Positions 12,301 through 27,300 of a stretch of DNA of 64,000 nt are shown here, one piece after another. Below the pieces are notes generated by a model. The model saw only the letters and a program-made list of their open reading frames with translations. It was not told where the DNA came from and ran no database searches. This DNA comes from Certhia americana (lineage: Eukaryota > Chordata > Aves > Passeriformes > Certhiidae), in assembly GCA_018697195.1 (NCBI GenBank), contig CM031879.1, forward strand, positions 22,346,420 through 22,410,419, read 5' to 3'. Numbering within the stretch: the stretch's first letter is position 1; every line of letters begins with the position of its first letter. The position numbers and the translations under genes were made by a program.

Positions 12301-15300
12301 CCCATTTTTTCCACAATGTGAAATGAGCTGGTAAAAAGTTCTGGTTGTATCTTTGTGTACACATCACATAGAAAATTTTGGATGGCCCTAAAAACTGATA
12401 TAGCTTCTGTTTTTGTCTTTTTCTTCAGTTTTAATAAAAAAGCAGGGAGACTTAGAGCACAAAGAAAGCTGTGTTTACTTTGGTTATTAGGAAAGCTGTG
12501 TTTACTTTGGATATTAGGAAAGTGTTCTGCCAGAGGGGAGTTGAGCATGGTAACAGGCTCCCCAGGAAAATTGTCATAGCATCAAGTTTGACAGAGCTCA
12601 AGAAGCATTTGGGCAATGCTCTCAACCATATGTTGTGATTCTTGGGCTTGTCATGTCCAAGGCCAGGAATTGAACTCTATAATCCTTGTGGGTCCCTTCC
12701 AACTTGGAATTTTCAGTGACTGTAAACAAACAAAAATCTCCATTTGTGTGAGACCCTGCTATTTATATGGGTGCTACTAAACCAGAAGCAAACAGTTAGA
12801 TGTTTAATTAATAAATTGTTTTTATGCCTTTTAAGATTTTATTTATTTACTGACTGTGACTTGACTATCATATTCAATATGGAAAACTGTCATGTGGCAA
12901 ATTGTACAGTACAAAAGGACTTAATGGGTGTTTGGACAAGAAGCTTATCTGCAAGCCAGACTGCTGAAACACAGCAGTTCCTCAAAAAGACAAAAGGATT
13001 CTTAATGATTTTATCACTCTCTATGAACATTTTTAGATTGCACTAAGATGTACCAATATGTTTAGTTTCTCTTCAGCTTACGCAGGAAACAGTGGATTTG
13101 CCACGTTAAAGCTTGCTGTTGTAGTTGGGGAGATTGATTGCAGGGTTAGGAAGAAGAAGGTTTGTTTTCCCCAATGCTCTTGTCTCCCTCCTGTGGCCGT
13201 ACATGTAAACGGACACTGCTTTCATGGGGTGGCTCAGGGCACCTCCTTGCATGTGGAGGTGCAAATCTGTGCAGCAACGCATGTGTTTCTATCCTGAACC
13301 AACTTGCAGCCTTTGAAATTGAAACTCAAGCAATAAAATGGAGTGCTTGCAGTATTAATTGCACAATTATGTTGATGGACCTTTTAAATGCTGTATTTAT
13401 TCAGTTTTACTTGCAAATGGAGCAGTTTTTTTAGTGCCTTTAGTGTCATTGAGTTGATGGGGTGATTTCAGATATCATGCCTGCAGTATTATACAGCTGT
13501 AACTACATCAAATTCTTTGGAATTAGCCCTGTAACCTCAGGGCTTTCGTTCAGTATTTTTCCTTTGAAAAAGCAGAGATAATTGTGAAGTAGTATCAAAA
13601 TTTAAAAAAAAAAAAGGTTGAGAGCAGGAGAAATGAAAGTGAAATCAGGCGTGATTGGGCTAGTTTTGCAGTCAGATGTAAATAGTAAATACTTCAAAGG
13701 CGATGGCATGGGAAGTTTGTCAAAGGCTGCCTATCACTGAAAAGAAATAAACATGGGAGTGAGTGTCCATCTTGGTCAAACAAGTTTGAATTTGGTTGCT
13801 ACAAATTATTAGGTCATAATCAACTTCTGCTCATTCTTTAAAATATAGGTTTCTGTGTATGTTTCTGTGTATGTCTCTGTATAGACATTTCTGTAGAGAC
13901 CTATAGAGATAGTGAGATATATAGATATCAGTTATTAAGTTGAAGATGGAGATTATAGTCTTTCTCTATTTTTATAGTAATCTTCATAGGCTCACTGGGT
14001 AATTCAGGTGAGAATGAATTACGGGAGGCCTCTAGTAAAACTTCTTTCAAGCTCTGAAGTCTGCTGTAAAACTGGGCTGGGTTGCCATCTGGTCTTGAAA
14101 TCCACTGAAGACGGAGACTAAAAACTTCTCTGAGCAAGCAGTTGCACTGATTGGCTGTGCTCCATAGTGAAATGTCTCCTCACAGAGAGTCAGAACTTCT
14201 GCTTTTGTAGTGTTGATGAACTAAGTTAGTTCTAGACTGTTGCAAGTCTTTTCCCTTTATGTTGACTGTATATCTTGAAGGTCTGGTTACCTTTCCTTTT
14301 GCTTATTTTGTGTGATTGATTAGGAAACCCTATTTCCCCTAGCATAGGGTTGTTTCAAATTTGTAACATTGCTGGATTTTATTTAGCACACTTTTAACTC
14401 TTTGTTTGCATAAGACAAAACATTATCCTTGTACAGATGATTGAAACCAAAGAAAGATGTGTAAAGCCTTAGTTCTAGCAATACTAGTTCTACTCTCTGG
14501 AAGGAGGCAGAAATTTTAAGGCAGTTAAAGACATGAATTTGGGGATCCCTCTAGTGGTCGATGAACTTAGTATTAAGAAATCCAGTATTGGGAAGAACAG
14601 CCCTTCCCTCTGGTATATCATAGCAAAATAGAATAATCTTTAGAAAGCAGGTTTTTCACGTGGAGCTATACTTTACAAGCAATACATAATATTTTTCATG
14701 AAAAACTATTGCTTTTTAAAATACAATAGACTTTAATTAAACAACTGTAGTAAAATATTTTAGCTTAAATCTTATTACTTAGTAGCAACCAGAAACTCTA
14801 CAGTCTTTTTCCTCCAATACTGCTTTTCTTTTTCCTTAGTATTGCAATCTTATTCTACCAAAGAATGTGTCAGGCATCTGGAAAGATACTTTGCAAACAG
14901 AAGCTTTTGAACAATATTTCATAATGGCATCTCTAGAAGCATAGGATCGTGTCTTGGTTTGAGACAAATTCAAAGGAGAACACTTGGGAATAGTCATCTC
15001 CCTTAAGTATTCCAACAATCCTTTTCCACCAATAAGAGATGAATAATAATAGATGAAAGAGAAAAAACATTGTGTTTATTAACAAACAGAATGTGGGAAG
15101 ACACAGGGAAGACAAGTTATTTAACTGCTAGACCTCCTTCCCTACTGCAACAAAGAGAGACACGAAATACTGGAAACTACCCATTCCCAAAATAAGCTGG
15201 CAGGAGAGCTTCAGGCTTTGAAGGACAGAGTGACAAGATGGTATGAGAAGCCTCTATGGAAGGCAGGAGCCTCACAGAGCTGTTCCAACAGCAAAGAGCT

Positions 15301-18300
15301 TCCCCATGGCAAAGCACAGCAGAGTGGGCACAGCAGGTGGAACAGCTGGGCTGGACCCACTCAGTGCATCCTCTCCCCAACTTGACACAGTCAACAGCAT
15401 CTTGGGATGGAGCAGGGTGACTCTGCTCCACTTCTGCCAGCACAGTGCCCAGCTGGTTTTTCAGACAGGCAGCTGCAGAATTCACCCGCAAGGTAGCTCA
15501 GAGATTGCTCCTTCAGCTTCTCTGAGCCGAGGGGAGAGAAAAACCAAACAACAAAATGGAAAGAAAAGCCATTTCCTGAGCAAAGATTAAGCGGGCAGTA
15601 TGCTGGGGAGGGCCCCAAGAAACCTTGCTTAAGAGCTTTTTAAAAGTCCTGCATAAAAGCAACCTACACACACACACAATGTCCCCTTCAGGGTCTTAAA
15701 GATACTGTAATGATTTCAGGGCACAGATGATTATGGGATATGATACCATTACTAATCACCCTAAGACAGATCAATAGACTGTTGTCCTCATGGTTTTGGG
15801 TTGTGAAAAACCAGAGTAATGGGAAGGGTGGTGTCTAAGTACTCCAACAACTGCAGAAACAGTAATCTGTGTAGGAAAGAAGTTGTCGATAGATGCACTT
15901 CATGGAATCATAGTATTAACAAGATTGGAAGAGACTTCAAAAATCATTTAGTCTGACCATCTACCTGGCACCACCATAACCACCCCTAACCTGTATGCCA
16001 GAGTGCTGTATCCAGACCTCTTCTGATCCGGTAACTCTACCACCTCCCTGGGCAACTCTTCCAATGCCTAGCCACTCGTTCAGTGAGGAAAACAAAAGAA
16101 TTTTTATCTAATGTGAACCGTCTCTGGTGCAACTTCAAACAGAAGACAAAAATGGGATAAAGGGCAAAAATATGATTCATTAGTTTTAGTATTTGAAAAG
16201 CTGAGATCTTCAGTATTATCTGTATATGTAATTCTCTTGGGCATACTTGGGGTGGGGGTGGTCCTGACTGTTAGTAATAGGTGTGCAGTCTCTGCTATTG
16301 CATCATGCTGTAAGAGCTGTATAATCTGTGATTGTTTTGCTTACACTGATTCTACCAGAGAGGGTTTTGCATTTGTGAACATAGTTGTTGTTTTTATTAT
16401 TCTTTCTCTTAAGTATTCAGTTGTGAGTTACATCTTGCTCTTAATGAAACTGCATATTTTTTCCAAACTTTGGAATGAAATTATTCTGCCCATAGAATGC
16501 ATCACTTAGGCTGTGTCTTTTAAAAATAATTTTTTTAATGAAAATAGAAGTGTGATACTTTTTTTTTTTTTTTCCTTTTTGCATTTTGACATACTTTATT
16601 TCACCTGGCACCTTTTCTTTCAGGAAACAAATGACTGCACTGATGTATGCAGCTAGAAAAGGCTATCCTCGTGTTGTTGCTTTTCTTGTTGCTCATGGTT
16701 CACACATAAATGCCCAAGATGAAAATGGATATACAGTAAGTGATTTATTTTGTATGTTGTATTTAATGATAAAATATTTAAATAGCGTGTACCCACTAGC
16801 TTGTTTCAAAGTACGGCTTTCTGAGAACATTCCTCAGAATTTTCTGCTTTAATGCTGCTTTGAGATCCTTTTGTGTTAATTGTTTTTGTCTCTGTATTGG
16901 GCTATGCTTTATTGATTGGAACTGTTGGGTTTTGCTTCATATTTAAAATTGGTAAAACAAAGTTGTTCTTTGCAGGCATTAATATGGGCGGCACAGCATG
17001 GACATAAAAGTGTAATTTTGAAGTTGCTTGAGCTAGGAGCTGACAAAAATCTGCAGACCAAGGATGAAAAAACAGCAGCAGAGCTAGCAAAAATCAATAA
17101 ACATTTAGAGGTATTTCATTCAATTAGAAATGCAAATTCTGTGTTTTGGGTCAAAAACCTGTTCATTAATTGTATAATTTTCTGTAGAAGTATTACTTTA
17201 ATAACTACATTATAGCAGGTAGTTGAATACTAGTGCTGTTACATTTATGTTTATAATAAACTATTTTCTGTTACATCACAGCTTTTTACAGTGCTGTAAA
17301 GGCTATATTGTAGTGTTTTGGAAACCTTTATTCCTTCAGAATCATTGACTTTAGATCTAGAATACAAAACAAGGGATTATTTGTGTTTGCAATGCTGATA
17401 TGAGAAGTAGAAAAATATGTTGTTTTTTACCTATCTGCCGAAGTATGTGAGAGAATGCAGGTATCAAACTGATTTGTACAGTTTCTCATTGAGTGTGGAA
17501 GTGTAAAGGCTAAAGCCAAAAAAACAGAGCAATTTGCACTGGACATTTTCAAAAGCTGTTCTCCAGAGGATGGTGTAATGTGAATTGGCCATCAGACCAT
17601 GAAAAGAGCAGACGCTAATGACCAATGTAGAGAGCTACTAAAGACAACGTGTATTCTAAAATAAATAGACTGCTGTTATCAGATGATACATGGTGGATCA
17701 GTCAGACCATATTCCTGTGAATTTTGTTTTGAGCTACTCTTACCAATGATGTGGCTTTTTACACTGACTCTTCAAAAATGTATAATTCACTCTTAACAGT
17801 TGTAATTTACAGCTTCTTTTTCTTACCTCTTTTTCTTTTTCTCTGCCAGGCTCAAGGGCTAGGCAGGAGCAAAAATGATAACTATGCACAGAGCTGTCAG
17901 TGGAAGCTAGCAAGAGCTGTGTCTGAGGCTCAGTGATTTGCTAGCTCAGGTTACTGAAAAGGGTTACAAATGCTTTCTGCCTTTGATAAACAACTTGTTC
18001 AGCGGGTTGCAGCCATATAGTCTTATAACATGACTTTATCTGGCATGGAGGAATACAGACTTGTCACACTTGAGAGATGGCTCTTGCCTCTTGACCTGAA
18101 GTGATAACTGTGATACAGTTGTGGTGCAAAGTCTTGCAGATAGTGTTTGAGATATTTAATGGTCATGAGCTTCTTCTGGCTTTAGGGTCTGCTTTGAGGC
18201 TGTTGACAACCCAAGGGACTGTCATACAGATGATTTCTGCTGAAACTGTTTCTGGGAGGAAAAATACTTTTCTTTTGTATCATTCTGGATTTGACTGGGA

Positions 18301-21300
18301 GTTATTTTTCTTCCAAACAGCCTGTATGGTGCTGTGTTTTAGGATTGTAACCAAAACAGTGTTGATAACACACCAGTGTTTTAGCTATTGCTGAGTAGTG
18401 TTTGTGCAGAATCAAGGCCATCTTTGTTTCTCACTCTATTCCCCATCTGTAGCAAGTAGGCTGAGCATGAGCAAGAGGTTGGGAGGGGGTGCAGCCCTGG
18501 GCTGCTCACTCCAGCTGACAGAAGGGGTATTCCATGACCTATAACATCATGCTCAGCAATAAAATTGGAGAGTGGCTGGGCGTTGGTCTGCTGGTGGGAG
18601 GTATTAAGTGCCTAAATTGCATCACTTAGCTTTTGGGTTTGTTTTTTTGCCCCTTCAGATATCAAATTGTATTATCTCAGTCCACAAAAAGTTTTCTCAC
18701 TTCTACCCTTCTCATTCTCGCCCATCCTGCTGGCCTCAGTAGGGGCTTATTTGCCAGCCAGGATCAACCCACATACTTGTGTATGTGTATATGTATATAA
18801 AACTGGCTAGTCCAGTTTTTAATTTCAAGCAAATGGTTTCACCATCCTTTTTTGGTTCTTTGTTGAGGTACTACTTCTTTTGCTGAGTTTTCTTGTAACA
18901 ATCTCAAAACCCACACAGAGGGAGTTCAATGTCTGCAGTCCATCACTACTGCATAGTGATTCCTATCAGAATGCTTCTTTAATCAGTTGAATCCCTGTCT
19001 GTCAGATATAGTTAACTTAGATTGTTGGATGTAAATTGATACATGTTATGTTTATATATGCATTGGAAACGGAGACATTAAGAGAGTCATATGCCTCATG
19101 TTCTTTAGAGAACTTACTGAGTATGTAGAATTCTTGACTACAAGCAGCAAAAATTACTATATTGGTGTTTGTCTTTTTCTGTTGTGGCAGATGGTTCTTT
19201 TAGACTATATGATAGACACCATTGTGCTCTGTGTTCATTGTTGTGTTGGAATTTGGTTAATTCAGAAACGCTCTTGGTAAGCTCTTAGTTTAGTCTTCTC
19301 ATTATAGATGTATGCTTTAGAGAAGTGGCAGGTGTTTCATGTTCTCTATAAGTAGTAATTGATTGTAATCTTACTCCCGTATATTTTTTATACATTTTGC
19401 TTTTTAATAATAATAATTCATTTTGGCTGTTCCAGATATTTAGTTTGCTCTCTTTGGCTGCAAATCACTTACAAGGGAGATACCATAAAACAGTTGAGCA
19501 AGAGGCTATCTGCAAATTTCTGACAGCTGTCTCTGACCACAGTATTGGGTAAATACAGTTGTAGTATAATTTTAGCTTATAAACATTCCTAAGAGATTGT
19601 ATTAGTTCATATCAATGATTAAGTTGTTCTCATACATTATGTGTCTTGTTTGGAGTGCTACCAAGAATCCACAGTAAGTATATTAATGTATTATCAATTT
19701 TTCAAGATTGCAAAGTTCCTTGGCAATATAAACAAAAAGCATGCTCTAGATTTCTTTTTGCTCATTTAGTATAAAGTATAAGAGAGCCGGGATCCAATGT
19801 CACTTCAGTTCATTTCAGCTCTGTTAAATCTGTATGCTCTGCTGTTGCATACTTCTTGTTCTGTGCTTATCTTCATTTGGCATTAAATTTTTGATGCTTT
19901 CACTTAATGCCTGTGTTCAGGTTCATTGCCATCAAGAAGAGCTATGCCCTTTTCTTTTTGGCCTGAATCAACAGGAGAGTCAAAATTAAGTATGAATGCA
20001 AGTTAAGCTCTGAAAGTTTTGGAAGAGTGTGCCCCTGACCCTGAGGCTTGAAGGTGCCCTATGCCTGAAATCAGCACCTGCTTCAGCATCTTCAGAGATT
20101 TGTAATGTGATTTTGTACAAGAACTTGGCTAAGTCCTCAACAAACCATCCACTTGTGTCCTTCAGCTTGAGCTGTGGGGATTTAAAAAAGACACCTTGCA
20201 GTGCCCATAGTCTGTTCTGATTGGTCAGATTGCCCCTGTTCAGCCAGTCTGCTGAATTTGGGTTGCTCTAGTTCTGTAGCATTAGCCTGATGGCAGTTCA
20301 CAGTGAGGTAGTCTCAGACAGAGTACTTCAGGCAAAGCCTCACCAGATTCTGTTTTTAGAATCCTAAAACCATTTAGGTTCCATCAAGGTCAACCTTCAA
20401 CCGAACACTACTACCATGTCAGCTAAACCTTAATACTAAGGACCACATCCAGTCATTTCTTGAACTCTTCTAGGGATGGTTATTCAATGATTCAACCACC
20501 TCCCTGGGCAGACTGTTTGATGTTTGACCACCCTTTCAGTGAAGAAATTTCTCCTGATGTCCCTGCCTGAACTTCCCTGTGTCAGCTCTCATCCTGTTGC
20601 TAGTTGCCTGGGAGAAGAGGCCAACCCACCACCTGGCTACACCCTCCTTTTTCAGGCAGTTGTAGAGTGATAAGGTCTCCCCTGAGCCTCCTTTTCCCCA
20701 TGCTAAAGAACCCCAGCTCCCTCAGCCACTCCTCATACAACTCACTCTCCAGACCCTTCACCACCTCCACTGCCCTTCTCTGGACATGCTCCAGTCCCTC
20801 AGTGTCTTTCTTGTAGTAAGGGGCCCAGAACTGGACACAGAACTTTAGGTGTGGCCTCACCAGTGCTGGGTGCAGGGGGTCATTCTCTTCCCTAGTCCTG
20901 CTGGCCACTGGCTGCACAATTTCTGACCTAAGCCAGGATGTTGTTGGTCTTCTTGGCCACCTGGCATACGCTGGCTCATATTCAGCTGTCACTGAGCACT
21001 CCAAGGTCCTTTTCTGCTGGGCCACCTTACAGGCACTCTTCCCCTAGCCTGTAGCACTGTGTGGGGTTGTTATGACCAAAGGGCAGCACCCAACACTTTG
21101 CATTATTGAATGTGATACAGGTGACCTTGGCCCATTGATCCAGCCTGCAGAGTCTTGTAACCCTCCCGCAGATCAACATCCTCACCCTGCTTGGTGTCAT
21201 GTGTGAACATACTCAGGGTACCCTCGATCCCCTCATCTGGATTATTGATAAACTGTCAAACAGGACTGACCCAAACATGGAGCCCTGGGGTATGATACTG

Positions 21301-24300
21301 CCAGTGACTGGCTGCCAGCTGGATGTAACTCTATTCACCACCACCCTCTGGCCTGGGCATGCAGCAGTTTTTAACCCAGTGGGCTGCCAGCATCTCCAGG
21401 AGAACGATGTGGAAGACAGTATTGGAGGCTTTACTGAAGTCCAGATAGACAACATCCACAGCCTTTCCCTCACCTGCTAGGTGGGTCACCTTGTCTTAAA
21501 GGAGGTCATGTTGGTCTAGCAGAACCCATCCTTCCTAAACCCATGCTGGCTGGGCCCAATTTCCTGGCTGCCCTGTACATGCCATGTGATGGCACTCAAG
21601 ATGCTCCTTCAGTCTTTGAGGAGAAGAGAAGGCAGAGCTTCATTTCAGAAGCCTACAACAAGACAGAACAAAGTATGTCATAACTCAGGATTTTGGCAAA
21701 GGATTCATTGTAGCCAATTCAATAGTCCTTTCAGGATTTTGTAGGATTTGCTCTTCTGTTTAATTTTCATTACAGTTCATCTGATTGCTAAAAGCTGTTC
21801 CGTTATTTTTCCTCTTATACTTTCGTATCCCTTGATAGAGTGGGGAATCAAAATTGATATTTAATATTTGTTTGTAAATATTAAACTCTGAACCTACAGA
21901 TCAGTGTTAACTACTTCCTCAGTCTACCTCGTGAACAGTAATCTTCTGAAAAGTTTCCTGATGGAGTAGTTTCCTTATCTTCCTTAATCCCACTTCCACA
22001 CTTTTCATGTTTTTGTGATCCAACTTCAAGGTTGGTTTGTAATGGTTTGTGACTTAAAATAACCTTTGTGTATGAAAGTCATTCCCTTTGGGCTCAACTC
22101 AACTTATTAGAAGACATCTATAAATTTTTAATAAATTAAGTTGTAGGCTTATAAGGTACTTCTGTCATCAGCAGTTGTGTGCAACTTCAGGTTCTTCCCA
22201 AGTGCTATGTCTAGGGAGCAATTCTGTAACATTTTATGTATGTTTGTTTGGTTTGTTTTTTTAATTTCCACTGTTTCTAACTCCAGTCATTAATTATCTT
22301 TACAGTTCCTATTCAACTTTTCATGACATGGAAGTGTTTTTACATGGTCTTGGGCTAGAACATATTAGAGAATTATTGAAGGTAATTTTGTGGTATATTT
22401 TCTACCTGTGAAGTAATCCTTGAAAGCAAAATGCATAACAAAAAAGTTATATTAACATTAATACAATAATTCAAATAAATTCCTTAAACAGAAGTTTATG
22501 TATAAAATGGGGAGTTAAACTGCAGTGGACTAAATTGGATGTCTTGATTATATGCATTAGTCACAACATTTGATGTTTCTAAACTAGACAGATCTTTCAT
22601 TGCTTCAATTATGATGTTTTACCGCTAGTTTTGTTCCTGAAAACTGAAGTAAAAACAGGGAAGAAAATCAAGGTAAACTGTTTTATTCTGATGTTGAAAC
22701 CCCTATGTTTTATGCAGGAACAAGATATACCTTTAAGACAACTTCTGACCATGCAAAAAGATGACTTAATACAGGTCAGTTTACAACTTCAGAATTTAAT
22801 TGTATCTACTTTTAGAAATGTTTTTAATGTCTTCTCGTTACAAATGTCTAACCTTGCAAGAATTATTTCAGCATCATCTGCAAGTTCTTGAATTTTAAAG
22901 TGACATATATACAGTCTTTTTCTGAAGCGTGTCATCTCACAGATCAATGAGTGATCAGGGTTGATCAGGAAATAGTTCTAGTTTAAATTTTAGTTGTTAC
23001 CATTTTTAGTTTTCAATTGTGACTTCTCTGAAGGGAAGTGAGTGCTAGGATTAGCAGTAGATAATACTAAACAACTAATTTTGATGTGGTCCTCCTTTGT
23101 GAGGTGGTAATTTTTGTTGGAGGAAGAAGAGCTTCCTTACATTAGAATTACTTAAACTGTAGAGTCTTGTATCCCAAGTAAATTTGTAAAACCTTATCCC
23201 CCTCCCAAAAAAGGGAGAAAAGAAAAAAATTTTGTTTCTTACAGTTTACTGCAGCTGGGAAGGTTGGTCTTTTGCAGTTTGCAAAGGTTGGTCTGTTGAG
23301 TAAATGATGCATTATTACAAGGCTTCAGTTCTCAGTTGATATGGTGGTGGTTGCTTCTCTTCATTTTTCACTAGAACTTTTCCTGTGGGAAGTGGAATTT
23401 TGGTGCTTACAGGATGATGCTGTAATAAAATCCAGTTATAGGAGTCTCATTGGAACAACATAAATACTTCAGGTTGCAGGATTCTTCTGAGCACTCTGTA
23501 CTGGGATTCCAAAGATACCTCGTAAAAACAGCCGCTTCAAGACTGCTCCCTGCTACTGGAGGATGTCCTTAGTCCCTGTTTTTAGTGTCAGTTTGCTTTC
23601 TCCTAATCCTGGTACCACAGAGGTGTGTGTTCTGGCAGCTGGATCCAAAGTTGTATTCCTTTAAAGTGGATGTCAACAAGGATTTTTTTGCTTGATGTTT
23701 TGCCTTGTAACTGAATAGTTTATTTTTCTGACAGAACTCACAAGTAATTCTGTATTCTCAGGAGGTGTTCATATAGGGCATTGTCAGTGAAGAGGTTTTT
23801 GAGTGTTCACCTAGGGGAAAATATTACAAGACATGTCATTGTGTTTTGTTGTTACTGCTTTTCTGAAGCCTCAGGATCATTGGACAGCATCCTGATGTCC
23901 TGGGATTTTTAGAACTCTGAAGCCCCTATTGATAGTAGTTTTGGCCTTTAAGGAAGTTCTTGTGGATTTCTTCTCATTACTGTGGGAGCTGCTATGTTGG
24001 GCATGATTGCTTTGAACTGTAAATCTGTCTGAGTGTATGATCATATTGATCACTTGCTTTGGCATTGTAGTTATTGCTTGTTTTTGTCAAGAAAACATAG
24101 CAGAAAGAGGAGCCAATTGTGGACTTCAATGAATGGCTAAGCTTTATGGTTTCCCCTCCAAAGAGGTGTAATTTCACTCAAAACTATAGCTTCTGTTTCA
24201 GTGTTCTAAATTGTTTGAGGCTCGCTATTATAAAAGCAAACAAAGCTTTGAACAAACTGAAAAAACTACATGGATCAGCTTCTACACAGGAAGATAATAT

Positions 24301-27300
24301 CTATAAGAATTTAATTGCTTTGTCTGTTAACTTTGCAACAGCAGGAAGCAGTTCCTGAAAAATAAGTCATGCTTTGTGCATGGACATAAATTAATTAGTA
24401 AGTCTTCAGCTGTGAAGTTAAAAAATGGCATAACACTCCTGGCTTATTAGCACTTCATAAGTTATCCTAAATTCTTTATACATCTAGTTTTAGAGCTCTG
24501 CTAACAGTTTCTCCCCACACTGCTGATAGAAAAAATCTAATCTGTTTCCTTGTAACTTCTGAGTTTGAAGTTTTTACTGTAATGGCAGACTTTCAGCTAA
24601 CAGCCAGCTGTTTTAAAGAGCCTGGATCCTGCAAAGATTAATGATGACCTCTGATGCATGCCTCTGAACCAAGCTGCTCTGTATCCAGAGAACTGGGGAG
24701 AAATACTGGCATTAACATGATACGCTTTTCGGTTTTGAAAAGTTTAAAGACTCATGAGCCCATAGTTAATTGTTACCTCTAGTTGGTGGAGAACCTGGGG
24801 TACAGTTTTATGCAGTCACAATGAACAGTGGGTGTCAGAACATTGTGTCTCAGAAAAAAGCAAGTATTTCCTTAGGCACAATCTCTTCCGTAGACTGTTG
24901 ATCTGATGTGAGTTATCAGCTGTTCATTCAAAATTCTCTCTGACAGAAATCTGGGAGACTGCAAACACTAGCATCTTTCAGATTTCTGGGGGTGTAGAAG
25001 GTAACTTCACATCCTCAGAATATCAGTGAGGGTCCCATATAGTCTAGGTTTGGAGACTCTGAGATCCTTGCAGTTCCAAATGCCAGAGTGGTCTACTCCT
25101 GTTGGGTCAGGTACTCAGCTGGCACCTTAGGAACATAGTCAAGAGGTTTTTCACTTGTGTTGAGGAGCATGCAAGGGCTGCTAACACCAGAAGTCCTGCA
25201 TTGCACAGCAGCCTGTTGGATGAGCAAGGGAAACATTGAATGTGCCACAGACACATTTCCCTTTGAACAAATGAACTATTCCTTTTCTTTAGGTGTTCTG
25301 CAAGAAAACTCCCTAGGATTTAAATGTGACTTAAAATTTAATCTGAGATACTTGATGGGTAGCGCAGCTGCCAGTGTTTTCTGTTCCAGGCATCACTTGG
25401 AGAATCTGTTACAGGGTATTTATCTTTTGTTTTCCTTCTGTTAAAAAAGATGTCTTCCTGTAAATTTCTCCATTTGATGCTGATTTGATAGTTTCCACTC
25501 TTTCTTTTGGAGTGAATGCTGTATCACCATCACAATGATTTGTTGTCTTGCTGTCAGAGATGATTCAGATCATTCTGAAATGGAAAGACTAACATCCCAA
25601 CAAGACAGGAGTACTTAGGCAAGCTGCTATTATTTTTTTTAATAAAAACCTAAACAGATTTTCTGAGTATCCTGTGCAGTTTGTTTGGCAGTTCCTAATG
25701 TCTTTTCATTTTGTTCTGCATTATTGAATGTTTTCTGTGATTTTTTTTTTCCTTTGTCACTTACATACATTGTAGCTGGTTGCAATAACTTAAAAATAAC
25801 TTCTTTCAAATCTTAATGTTTAGAAGCTAATGAAATGAAATGTGTGATGGTACTGTTATGTCCAGTAAGTTTAAAAGTAAATCATATTTGGAATGACTCT
25901 TTAAATTTAGATTGGCATTACAAATCCTGGAGATCAACAGAAACTCCTAGATGCTATTAATGATCTGCAAGTGGAAGAAAAAAAATTTGAAGACATCTCT
26001 GAAATTATGAAGCTGGAATTGAGGTATTAACAGTATACCTAAGGAAATGGAAGTGAAATATTAACTATTTGAGGGGTGACCATGGTATTTTCTGTGGCTC
26101 AAAGGAAAAATTATCTCACACCTTATCCCTTAATGCATAACATTCAAGAGAATATGTGAGTTAGTGGATTATGAGAGCTGGTGGTGAGTGTGTTTTGCAC
26201 AAAGAAAGTTGAGAGTATAGACAGGGTAGCCTTTGTTAATCTTCCAATCAAATCTGTCTGATTGTAAGATGCAATTTAAAAAAGTGCAGGAGGGAGAGAT
26301 GCATATAACTTCTGCATAGACCTTTAATTATCAACTTGTAAAATAATACCTTGTACACCTGTATCTTAAATCATAAATGCTACTTCTGTTTAGATTCCAG
26401 ATTTTTTCATTGTTTTTCTCTTCCCCTGGAAGTAGTTTTCTAAAATACCTCATTTTTTATTTTACCAATTAAGCAGTTTAGAAGCTATTTTACTTATCAT
26501 AGATTATGTATCAGTAGGTTTACAAGGAAATTTTTAAAGGAAATGTTGCTCCTTCAGACTCCTATTCCAGCTTGATATTTTTTCCCATTATAGTATTAAG
26601 GCATCAGTGCTGCAACACCTCTCATACTTTTAGTATAGTCTTCTGCAGTACCATGGAAGCCAGGCCTGAGCTGAGAGGTACGTTCCTCAGCAGCCTTATT
26701 ATACTTAAGTTCCCTAAGCACTGTTAGAGCACTCTGCATCCAGCACAAAATGAAAAGTGAAAGCTATAGTAAATACAAATGAGCCTTAAGTTTTTTGAAA
26801 TCTCTTATCCTTTATGTGTAAGTACTTTTTTTTTTTTTTCCCTGGAAGACATACCTAGACCTCAGTTTAAATTCCATGTTCATATCTTCTGTCTTCTTAG
26901 TTCCCAAGCTTACAGAAGTATAGCTACTATAAATGGATTAGTTAATCAGGGTTCAGTTCCTTTGAAGTGTGTGTATCTCCCTCTTGACTAGTGATCTGAC
27001 AGCTGTGCTGGTATTCTCATAGTTATCCCTTTCCTCTCCAAAATACTGGGGACAGCTGTCTGTACTATTTGAATGTTGTAATGCTAGAGTCCCTGTTAAT
27101 TATGTTGTTCATCAACCCAAAGAATATGCTTGAGTTCATATTCAATCTGTACATGTATCCATGCTTTGGAGGCAACTGAATTGCACTGACAGTGTGAATT
27201 AGCAGTTACGTCATGATGTGATCCTGCCATAGTGTTGTCTTTAGAGTCCCAGTTCCATGAGACTGGCCAGTATGTATTCCACTCCCAACCAATCATTTGT

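Larger units (their letters stand above)
10053..16623 (+). other. ASZ1: ASZ1 intron 4 (6571 bases, the longest in ASZ1)
   Basis: It contains a 27-base tandem duplication (12464-12517), CR1 3' fragments at about 12535-12725 and 15903-16135, and a possible degraded LTR at about 14945-15640. The rest is AT-rich unique sequence. A long T tract lies just before the exon 5 acceptor (16558-16573). Confidence 0.8.

Noticed and set aside
20600..21025. 141-codon - strand open frame that looks like a gene
   Set aside because: It is the C-terminal part of a CR1 reverse transcriptase, already annotated as a truncated, inactive LINE copy.
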